Shown here: piece by piece, positions 25,568 to 31,457 of the stretch
How positions within the stretch are numbered: position 1 is the stretch's first letter
Layout: every line of letters begins with the position of its first letter
Assembly (NCBI GenBank): GCA_964569025.1
Contig: CAZMSQ010000027.1
Location: 1 to 31,457, forward strand
Direction of reading: 5' to 3'
DNA: 31,457 nucleotides
Origin: CAZMSQ01 sp964569025
GTDB lineage: Bacteria; Bacteroidota; Bacteroidia; Chitinophagales; Saprospiraceae
Position numbers and translations under genes: made by a program
The notes under the pieces: model-generated
Seen by the model: only the letters and a program-made list of their open reading frames with translations
Databases searched by the model: none
Told to the model about the DNA's origin: nothing

Positions 25568-25870
25568 ATGTTCGAACAACTCAAGGCACAGCAGGAGGAA
25601 ATGAAGCAGAAGCTCAGCACGATAGAGGTGGTTGAGGAGAGTCAGGGAATTCGGGTAACGGTCTCAGCAGACCAGCGGGTCCGAAATATTACCATCGATC
25701 CTGCCGTTCTTTCCGGAGGCGATGCAGAGGAATTAGAAGATTTGCTGATGGTTGTCATCAACCGTGCGTTGGAGAAAGCTACTGAAAAAGGTGCTGTAGA
25801 GATGCAGAGCCAGATGAAGGACATGCTCGGCGGCGCGGGATTGGGGAGTATGTTTTCCAAATTGTTTTGA
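25568..25870 (+). CDS. ybaB: YbaB/EbfC-family nucleoid-associated protein
   Basis: 100 residues from ATG at 25568 (a TTG two codons earlier is possible). Typical features are the N-terminal helix MFEQLKAQQEEMKQKL, the central strands GIRVTVSADQRVRNITIDP, and a C-terminal helix rich in Met, Gln and Lys ending in a Gly-rich tail (GGAGLGSMFSKLF). The family forms dimeric DNA-binding proteins that coat the nucleoid. In many bacteria it sits beside dnaX/recR; that is not so here. The next gene starts 32 bp on. The 196 bp upstream (25372-25567) hold no other gene I can support beyond the possible frameshifted tail of the previous one. Confidence 0.88.
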   Translation: MFEQLKAQQEEMKQKLSTIEVVEESQGIRVTVSADQRVRNITIDPAVLSGGDAEELEDLLMVVINRALEKATEKGAVEMQSQMKDMLGGAGLGSMFSKLF

Positions 25871-25902
25871 TATCATTCAAAGAGACGCAGACTAACGAAT
25901 TC

Positions 25903-27141
25903 ATGAAAGTATACCTGACATTCCTGCTCACCGGTTATGCAATGGTGCAGGCTATCGCTCAATATCCATTTCCAGATGACTTGTATTCATGGTACAGTTT
26001 CGAAGGCTGCCCGCAAACGCAGAATATTACTGACCAGTTAGGCAATACCGTGGGGGTCTTCAAGGGTGGGTTGAGCCCAGACTGTGTGTGCGGAGTGCGG
26101 GATACGGCCCTTCGCCTTGACGGCGGAAACGATTATATTGAGTTTGAGGGGAATTTGGAGAATATATTCAGCACGCGCGACTTTACGGTCAGTTTTTACC
26201 TGCAACCTGCACCACGAGTTGGATTGCAAGAGGTTATAGGCAAGCGGAACAATTGTGATGATGTGTATTTTTTTTCTGTGACATATAACTCCAATACAGC
26301 GGAGGTGACGGCTATTTTGCAGGAGAATGCCAGCAAGCGGGCAGAGGTGAAGGCGAAAATCGATCCGCAGGCATGTTGGACGCATGTGACGATTGTGCGC
26401 GATGATGAGAAGGTGTGGTTGTATATTGATGGTGAGGAAGTGGATGAAAGTGTGACGAATAGCCGTGTGGATGTGACAAACGGGGATCGGCTTATGATTT
26501 CTCCGCGATCAAAGAAGCCCTGTCAGGGTCTCGTACCTTTTGCCGGGTATATTGATGAGCTGCTGCTGTACCGAAGGGCTCTGGAGCCTGCTGAAATCGA
26601 TCAGATTTATCTCGCCACAGAGCGTATACGCAACGTGGACACTACCATTTTCATCGGCAGTTCAGTGCCCATTGAGGTCAACCTCTCGTGTACGAATATC
26701 TTTTCCTGGACACCCACTAACGGGGTAGCTGACCCTTCTGATCCCGAAACAGTGCTTTCTCCGGAGGTCACCACTACCTATGCGCTTCGTTTTACAGAAA
26801 GTGGCATTTGTACATCGACAGATTCAATCAGGATCCGGGTCATTGATCCCAGCCAATTGGACTGCGATGAGCTCTTTTTGCCCTCAGCATTTACGCCAAA
26901 TGGTGACGGGCTCAATGAAACCTTTGGAATCAGCAATCCGTATGTGATTCAGGAGCTGATTTCTTTTGAAATCCTTGATCGGTGGGGGAGTCAGGTGTTC
27001 CTGACCACAGACCCGAATGATCGATGGGATGGATCGTTTCGAGGTCAGCCAATGAATCCTGGCATCGTCTACTATCGGCTGCGCTACCGTTGTGGCGGGG
27101 AGGAGAAAATCGATGTCGGCAACGTCACTATCATCAGATAA
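25903..27141 (+). CDS. LamG-domain secreted protein with T9SS type B sorting domain
   Basis: 412 residues from ATG at 25903. A signal peptide (MKVYLTFLLTGYAMVQAIAQ) leads into a concanavalin A-like LamG_3 domain (~25-235: LYSWYSFEG, LRLDGGNDYIEFEG, FTVSFYLQP, WTHVTIVRDD, VWLYIDGEEV, FAGYIDELLLYRRALEPAEI). A short PKD/Ig-like linker follows (TNIFSWTPTNGVADPSDP), then the gliding-motility-associated sorting domain (FLPSAFTPNGDGLNETFGI, LDRWGSQVF, WDGSFRGQPMNPG, NVTIIR). It is exported by the T9SS and may bind carbohydrate or matrix. Its sorting domain is more diverged than those at 1-6378. Confidence 0.88.
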   Translation: MKVYLTFLLTGYAMVQAIAQYPFPDDLYSWYSFEGCPQTQNITDQLGNTVGVFKGGLSPDCVCGVRDTALRLDGGNDYIEFEGNLENIFSTRDFTVSFYLQPAPRVGLQEVIGKRNNCDDVYFFSVTYNSNTAEVTAILQENASKRAEVKAKIDPQACWTHVTIVRDDEKVWLYIDGEEVDESVTNSRVDVTNGDRLMISPRSKKPCQGLVPFAGYIDELLLYRRALEPAEIDQIYLATERIRNVDTTIFIGSSVPIEVNLSCTNIFSWTPTNGVADPSDPETVLSPEVTTTYALRFTESGICTSTDSIRIRVIDPSQLDCDELFLPSAFTPNGDGLNETFGISNPYVIQELISFEILDRWGSQVFLTTDPNDRWDGSFRGQPMNPGIVYYRLRYRCGGEEKIDVGNVTIIR

Positions 27142-27173
27142 TATTCTCATATCCGTACACACCCCAAAAGTGC

Positions 27174-27204
27174 GTGATACGCAATGGGAATTGTCGTACT
27201 TTTG
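27174..27204 (+). promoter_or_regulatory. typA promoter
   Basis: GTG (27174-27176; one mismatch to TTG), 20 bp, then TACTTTTG (27197-27204), a perfect TAnnTTTG. It lies inside the extended frame that opens at 27184, so the true typA start must be the later ATG at 27232. Confidence 0.6.
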
Positions 27205-27231
27205 CGGCAAATTTCTCAACAACGCATCAAT

Positions 27232-29037
27232 ATGCAAGACATTCGCAACATCGCCATCATCGCTCACGTCGATCATGGTAAGACCACACTGGTCGACAAA
27301 ATTCTCTATCAATGCCGGTTGTTCAGCGATCGCGATGAGCCACGGGAGCTGATTCTGGACAACAATGAGTTGGAGCGGGAGCGCGGCATCACCATCCTTT
27401 CGAAGAATGTATCGGTTCAGTACAAGGGGATAAAAATCAATATCATTGACACCCCTGGTCACGCTGATTTCGGGGGTGAGGTTGAGCGTGTGCTGAACAT
27501 GGCTGACGGGGCCCTGCTGCTGGTCGATGCGTTCGAAGGTCCAATGCCCCAGACCCGGTATGTATTGAGCAAGGCCATCCAGCTCGGGCTCAAACCCATT
27601 CTGGTCATCAATAAGGTCGACAAGGAAAACTGCCGGCCTGACGAAGTCCATGAAGATGTATTCGATCTGATGTGCAATCTTGAGGCTACAGAAGAGCAGC
27701 TCGACTTTCCGACAGTTTACGGTTCGGCTCGCAATGGTTGGATGGGACCTGACTGGGCAGCGCCTTCAGACGATGTAACATACCTCCTTGATCAGGTTCT
27801 GGAGCATGTGCCACCACCACGCATTCCTGAAGGATCTCTTCAGATGCAGATTACCAGCATTGATTTCTCGAATTATATTGGTCGCATAGCCGTGGGGCGT
27901 GTCACTAGGGGAGAGGTACGTGCCGGACAGCCGGTATCGCTGGTAAAGCGCGATGGCAAGGTTGAGCGTACCCGGGTGCGGGAACTCTATACATTCTCAG
28001 GACTAGGCAAAGTGAAGGCTGAGTTGGTAACGGCCGGAGATTTATGCGCCCTCTCGGGAGTCGAACAGTTCGATATCGGAGATACCATTGCAGATTTTGA
28101 AACTCCAGAGGCCATGCCTCCTATCACGATTGATGAGCCGACCATGAGTATGCTCTTTACCATCAATAACTCCCCGTTTTTTGGCAAGGAGGGCGACTAT
28201 GTCACATCCAGGCACTTGCGGGACAGGCTTTTGAAGGAAACTGAGAAAAATCTGGCGCTGAAAGTCGAGGATACCGAATCTCCGGATGCATTCATTGTGT
28301 ACGGTAGGGGCGTGTTGCACCTATCGGTGCTGATTGAAACCATGCGGCGCGAAGGATACGAGTTTCAGGTCGGTAAGCCCCGGGTAATTATCCGGGAGAT
28401 TGACGGGAAGCGGAATGAGCCAATTGAGCTGCTGACCATCGACCTGCCTGAGCACTGCTCCGGGAAAGTCATCGAAGCGGTTACGATGCGCAAAGGGGAG
28501 TTGCAGGTTATGGAGCCAAAAGGGGATCTCATGCACCTCGAATTTGAAATTACCTCCCGTGGCATTATTGGTCTTCGTACTCAGGTTATGAACCTCACCG
28601 CCGGTGAGGCCATCATGGCCCACCGTTTTGTCCGCTTCGGCCCCTGGCAGGCGGAAATGCCCGGCCGTATCAAGGGCGTTTTGATAGCCCACGAGACCGG
28701 AACCTCCATCCCATTCGCACTGTCGAAGCTGCAGGATCGCGGGAAGTTCTTTATTCCACCTGGCGTGGATGTCTACGAAGGGCAGGTGATCGGGGAGCAC
28801 ACGCGTGAGAATGACCTGATGGTGAATGTGATCAAAACGAAGAAGCTCACCAATATGCGGGCATCCGGATCAGATGATAAGGTCAAGTTGGCCCCGCCTA
28901 CGGTGATGACGCTCGAGGAGCACCTGGAGTACATTGACGAAGATGAATACGTTGAAATCACGCCCCGAAATATCAGACTTCGGAAAATTCAGCTCAAAGA
29001 GCACGAGCGGAAACGCAAACCTGTGGCAATGTTATGA
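27232..29037 (+). CDS. typA: Translational GTPase TypA/BipA
   Basis: 601 residues from ATG at 27232, the start supported by the promoter position and by the family N-terminus (MQDIRNIAIIAHVDHGKTTL). GTP-binding motifs are AHVDHGKT (11-18), ERERGITI in switch I, DTPGHADFGGEVERV and NKVD. Elongation-factor domains II, III and V and the TypA-specific C-terminal domain follow (RKGELQVMEPKGD, then SRGIIGLRTQVMNLTAGEA and GTSIPFALSKLQDRG). TypA binds the ribosome and helps 50S assembly and stress or cold adaptation. Length is normal. The stop overlaps the start of the next gene (ATGA). Confidence 0.96.
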   Translation: MQDIRNIAIIAHVDHGKTTLVDKILYQCRLFSDRDEPRELILDNNELERERGITILSKNVSVQYKGIKINIIDTPGHADFGGEVERVLNMADGALLLVDAFEGPMPQTRYVLSKAIQLGLKPILVINKVDKENCRPDEVHEDVFDLMCNLEATEEQLDFPTVYGSARNGWMGPDWAAPSDDVTYLLDQVLEHVPPPRIPEGSLQMQITSIDFSNYIGRIAVGRVTRGEVRAGQPVSLVKRDGKVERTRVRELYTFSGLGKVKAELVTAGDLCALSGVEQFDIGDTIADFETPEAMPPITIDEPTMSMLFTINNSPFFGKEGDYVTSRHLRDRLLKETEKNLALKVEDTESPDAFIVYGRGVLHLSVLIETMRREGYEFQVGKPRVIIREIDGKRNEPIELLTIDLPEHCSGKVIEAVTMRKGELQVMEPKGDLMHLEFEITSRGIIGLRTQVMNLTAGEAIMAHRFVRFGPWQAEMPGRIKGVLIAHETGTSIPFALSKLQDRGKFFIPPGVDVYEGQVIGEHTRENDLMVNVIKTKKLTNMRASGSDDKVKLAPPTVMTLEEHLEYIDEDEYVEITPRNIRLRKIQLKEHERKRKPVAML

Positions 29038-30320
29038 TGAAACGCACCATCGGAAGTCAGTGGTTGAGTATTTGCTGTCTTATTGTGGCAGTATACTCAG
29101 CCCTTTGGATCAGTGGCTGCAACCCGGACGAAGCGCCCGATGGGTCCTCTTCCGGGTTCTACACATTGATACTCGCCGATGATGTCCCTTTTCTTCAATC
29201 TTCGGCAGACGGTGCTGTCTTGAGCAATAAGGAGGGGGAAATAGTCTGGTCAGGCCCTCTGCCTGCGGCGGGAGACAGCATTGTCACTGATCTGCCGGCA
29301 ACCGAGCGCCTCTCACTTACCATCCTCAATTCTTCGGTACTAGATTTGGGCAACGGGCCGGATACTGTATTTCGCCACCTCACCTATGCAGACTTGCCCT
29401 CAGGGGCTATGGTCAGGGTGCCGATTCAGGTGCTCCGTCCGATTGAAACTGTGACGCTAACCATTTCTGGAGTCTCCGATGTGCAGGAAGTCACAGTCAG
29501 GAGTATCAACAATCAGAACACCTTCTGGAGCGTCACTGGAAGCCAATTGACGGTGGTTTGCAACCGCTATGCGGGTGATGCGCTGGCCGTATATATCCGT
29601 GCCAATGGAGAGGATTCCAGCAGAGTCTTCCTGACCGATGAGGAAGGTGATGCCTTCACTGCTTCCTGGCAGGACTTATCCACCGGGATTAAACGTCAGA
29701 TCATCCAGATGCCAGTTGCAGATCACTGGACCGGAGGCATCACAGGAGTCAGTACCTCGGGCACGCGGCTTGAGTTATACGGGCTTCGGAATATTGGCGG
29801 AGCCATACCCACAGACAGCGTCGAATGCTGGTATCCAACCCAGCTGGAACCTGTCAGTTTCGATTTGGAACTCAATGGTCTATTCTCAGGTCTGCAAACT
29901 ATCAATTCCTTACAAGCCTTGCCATCTTCCATCCAGCAACCATACTGGGTCCCTGATGCGACAGGAGTCAGCCCTCAGGGTCTCAGTTTTTCCCCAGACA
30001 CGGGAACAGATTTCTGGGAATGCACTTGGAGGTATGATCATGACAACCCAGGGCCTTTCCCAAATATGTCAGTCTGGAGAGTCATAGGTCTCTCAGATGG
30101 AATGGAGGCTTACTTTACTCTGCCAGAATTCTCAGAAGCCCATGCTCTCTTGTTCCCAACATGGGATGACTTTGATGGTCCGGACTCGTTCGAATTGATT
30201 GTATGGGGAGGGCTGCGGTCAGATAAACAGCCGAGCTGGAGCCGCCCTCAGGATTTCCTGGACCGCAACATCCAGGCTGAGTGGGGCTTAACTGGCGTGA
30301 AAGTAGGTGACCGGTTCTGA
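29034..30320 (+). CDS. Hypothetical lipoprotein
   Basis: 428 residues, overlapping typA by 4 bp. The N-terminus is a lipoprotein signal (ICCLIVAVYSALWISGC, Cys29), and the acidic NPDEAPDG after the Cys suggests outer-membrane or surface placement. The rest is rich in beta-type sequence with no motif I recognise. Two halves may be present: ~35-200 with short repeats like LSLTILNSSVLDLG, and ~210-428 rich in Trp and Asp (DFWECTWRYDHDNPGPFPN, SFELIVWGG). The gene is intact and probably cotranscribed with typA, though a common function is not implied. No function is proposed. Confidence 0.75.
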   Translation: MMKRTIGSQWLSICCLIVAVYSALWISGCNPDEAPDGSSSGFYTLILADDVPFLQSSADGAVLSNKEGEIVWSGPLPAAGDSIVTDLPATERLSLTILNSSVLDLGNGPDTVFRHLTYADLPSGAMVRVPIQVLRPIETVTLTISGVSDVQEVTVRSINNQNTFWSVTGSQLTVVCNRYAGDALAVYIRANGEDSSRVFLTDEEGDAFTASWQDLSTGIKRQIIQMPVADHWTGGITGVSTSGTRLELYGLRNIGGAIPTDSVECWYPTQLEPVSFDLELNGLFSGLQTINSLQALPSSIQQPYWVPDATGVSPQGLSFSPDTGTDFWECTWRYDHDNPGPFPNMSVWRVIGLSDGMEAYFTLPEFSEAHALLFPTWDDFDGPDSFELIVWGGLRSDKQPSWSRPQDFLDRNIQAEWGLTGVKVGDRF

Positions 30321-30339
30321 AGGATTTTCTCAAATACAA

Positions 30340-30368
30340 AAGGGGCGGTTCAAAGAACCTGCCCCCTT
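30340..30368 (-). terminator. Terminator for tRNA-His (minus strand)
   Basis: The inverted repeat AAGGGGC-GGTT / AACC-T-GCCCC(C)TT has two single-base bulges. Read on the minus strand it is followed by TTTTGTATTT, fitting a factor-independent terminator 7 bp beyond the tRNA 3' end. On the plus strand there is no T-run. Confidence 0.65.
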
Positions 30369-30375
30369 CAGTAAG

Positions 30376-30450
30376 GGTGGAAGACGGGATTCGAACCCGC
30401 GACCTCTGGAACCACAATCCAGCGCTCTAACCAACTGAGCTACAACCACC
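30376..30450 (-). tRNA. tRNA-His (anticodon GTG)
   Basis: Minus-strand cloverleaf. The D arm is GCTC...GAGC, the anticodon arm CTGGA-TTGTGGT-TCCAG with anticodon GTG, and the T arm GCGGG-TTCGAAT-CCCGT. The base at 30450 encodes the extra 5' G(-1) that marks tRNA-His, facing C73. CCA is not encoded. The acceptor stem (GTGGTTG against CTTCCAC) has T5/T68 and T6/T67 mismatches, discussed under findings. Confidence 0.9.
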
Positions 30451-30512
30451 AGATTTGCTATACCCTTGTAGGCTTTTTCGGACCTTTCAAGGTGCTTTTC
30501 TGTAAAGCGTGG

Positions 30513-30520
30513 CAAATATA
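30513..30520 (-). promoter_or_regulatory. Putative -7 element for tRNA-His
   Basis: On the minus strand TATATTTG fits TAnnTTTG exactly, ~63 bp upstream of the tRNA 5' end. A TTC at 30541-30543, 20 bp further up, would be an imperfect -33 element. Confidence 0.45.
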
Positions 30521-30620
30521 AAAAGGTTCCGTTTCTTTTTGAAATTTTTTACCCCGACCCTTCATCAACAAACCCCATACCGAACCCTGATGTGATGGGC
30601 TCTGGGATCCATTCTCCAAT

Positions 30621-30848
30621 TCACTCCTCATCCTTCAAGCCATGGTGCTTCATTTCCGCGGGGGTGATGTTCTCACCAAATGTGGAAAAGGGTCTGGCGT
30701 GCTCCAAAAATAATACTTGGTGCCAATTTGTCACCCAATTTCCTTTTCAGGTGTCAAAAAGTCATGCTGTTCCTGCAAAAATGGCCTGAAACCTTGATGG
30801 CATACGGTTTGAAAAGAGGGAATTGTAACCATTATTCTCAAACTTAAA
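30621..30848 (-). pseudogene. Frameshifted protein-coding fragment, product unknown
   Basis: This gap between tRNA-His and hsp20 is not blank. On the minus strand one frame, open from a TGA at 30849-30851, reads YNSLFQTVCHQGFRPFLQEQ then HDFLTPEKEIG and stops at 30731-30733. A second frame, open until TGA at 30621-30623, continues with NWVTNWHQVLFLEHARPF then STFGENITPAEMKHHGLKDEE. The two join sensibly through a one-base shift near 30735. There is no ATG in the first part; GTG at 30734 could start a 37-residue protein from the second. I do not recognise the family. Either a decayed gene or a small protein; low certainty. Confidence 0.35.
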
Positions 30849-30859
30849 TCATACACATC

Positions 30860-31297
30860 ATGAAACTGATCAAAAGAAACAACATGGCCGGCATCCCCAG
30901 CATTTTTGACGACTTCTTCAAAGATGACTTTTTCCGGTTTCCGGCAGTTGAACGCGAGTGGGGCGGCACAGTCCCTTCAGTCAACATTCGCGAAACTGAA
31001 GAGTCATTCGAACTTGAAGTGGCAGCTCCAGGCCTGAAAAAAGAAGACTTCCAACTCAATCTCGATCACGACGTCCTGACCATTTCATCAGAAAAAAAGG
31101 ATGCTCAGGAGGTTAAAGAGGGCAATTGGAAGAAGCGCGAGTTTTCGTACGCAACTTTCAAGCGCAGCTTCCACCTCCCCGAAACCGTTGACATCGACCA
31201 AATCGGCGCTCGCTACGAAGACGGCATCCTGCACATCTCCCTGCCCAAGCGGGAAGAGGCAAAGGTCAAGCCCGTCCGCATGATCGAAGTGGCCTAA
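30860..31297 (+). CDS. Small heat shock protein, Hsp20/alpha-crystallin family
   Basis: 145 residues, normal for bacterial Hsp20. A short N-terminal arm (SIFDDFFKDDFFRFPA) leads to the alpha-crystallin domain (~40-135: VPSVNIRETEESFELEVAAP, GLKKEDFQLNLDHDVLTIS, REFSYATFKRSFHLPETVD, YEDGILHISLPK) with the conserved G-x-L pattern in GILHISLP, and a short tail ending VRMIEVA. It is an ATP-independent holdase that binds unfolding proteins in the cytoplasm as an oligomer. Upstream I find no CIRCE element and no clean TAnnTTTG box; a looser TACGGTTTG lies at 30802-30810. A good terminator follows. Confidence 0.94.
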   Translation: MKLIKRNNMAGIPSIFDDFFKDDFFRFPAVEREWGGTVPSVNIRETEESFELEVAAPGLKKEDFQLNLDHDVLTISSEKKDAQEVKEGNWKKREFSYATFKRSFHLPETVDIDQIGARYEDGILHISLPKREEAKVKPVRMIEVA

Positions 31298-31341
31298 CCC
31301 ATCCATTCACAGCACATCAATAGGGATTGACATCCCTCCCG

Positions 31342-31369
31342 AACGCACCGGCACCCCCGGTGCGTTTTT
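31342..31369 (+). terminator. Rho-independent terminator of hsp20
   Basis: A 10-bp inverted repeat (31342-31351 and 31357-31366, arm AACGCACCGG) with a 5-nt loop, followed by a T-run to 31369. It lies 44 bp after the hsp20 stop. Confidence 0.92.
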
Positions 31370-31378
31370 CATTCCCCC

Positions 31379-31457
31379 CCGACCCGGTCGGACCGCTATA
31401 GCGGTCGGACGACTATAGTGGTCGGACGACTATAGTGGTCGGACGACTATAGTGGTC
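31379..31457. repeat. 17-bp palindromic tandem-repeat element, copy 2 (cut by window end)
   Basis: Same build as copy 1: CCGACC (31379-31384), C, then four units (31386-31402, 31403-31419, 31420-31436, 31437-31453) and the start of a closing GGTC at the window edge. Units 2-4 are identical to GGTCGGACGACTATAGT. Unit 1 is GGTCGGACCGCTATAGC and creates a perfect 16-bp palindrome, GACCGCTATAGCGGTC, at 31391-31406. It starts 9 bp after the hsp20 terminator. Confidence 0.93.

Noticed and set aside
30592..30789. 65-codon plus-strand frame upstream of hsp20
   Set aside because: Composition is poor, and the minus strand over the same bases reads far more like protein.

Overview
The window looks like a chromosomal scaffold from a Bacteroidota bacterium, probably a Saprospiria/Lewinella-like lineage of roughly 50% GC. 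The grounds are three proteins or protein ends carrying type IX secretion (T9SS) type B sorting domains, one leftover type A sorting domain, a TonB-dependent outer-membrane receptor with a carboxypeptidase-regulatory-like N-terminus, lipoproteins with short lipoboxes, and promoters fitting the Bacteroidota TTG-N19/20-TAnnTTTG pattern. The assignment below phylum level is inference. A run of exactly 100 N inside a repetitive gene shows that this is a draft assembly.

Layout. 1-6378: two tandem, related T9SS adhesin-like genes. The first is cut by the window edge. The second is a 1560-codon protein with PKD/Ig-like modules, thirteen 41-residue Cys-pair repeats (one lost in the N gap) and a sorting domain. 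6388-8704 (minus): a NatA/NatB-type ABC exporter. 8856-10555 (plus): a lipid kinase and a secreted coiled-coil protein ending in a strong terminator. 10602-10856 (minus): an orphan T9SS type A sorting domain. 11097-14495 (plus): an unknown acidic protein, FdhD and Lnt (the last two overlap ATGA). 14505-14588: a 17-bp tandem-repeat element. 14705-17161: a TonB-dependent receptor. 17244-17912: an AT-rich island with a VOC-family gene and a gene fragment.

17908-22469 (minus) is a five-gene run reading pdxJ > sulfotransferase-like P-loop protein > class IV aminotransferase > 5'-nucleotidase-like lipoprotein > RsuA/RluB pseudouridine synthase. PdxJ makes the PLP route product that the aminotransferase needs as cofactor, and the first two genes overlap by ATGA, so this looks like a functional unit. 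22509-24949 (plus) is a membrane/phospholipid operon: CPBP protease, CdsA, phosphatidylserine decarboxylase. 25006-30320 holds a small unknown protein, YbaB, a LamG-containing T9SS protein, TypA and an overlapping lipoprotein gene. The window closes with tRNA-His (minus), a decayed gene fragment, an Hsp20 chaperone with its terminator, and a second copy of the 17-bp tandem-repeat element.

The least explained signals are the 17-bp palindromic tandem-repeat element, present twice with the same architecture, and the octamer GGAGAATG, which I count 17 times on both strands where about one is expected by chance.
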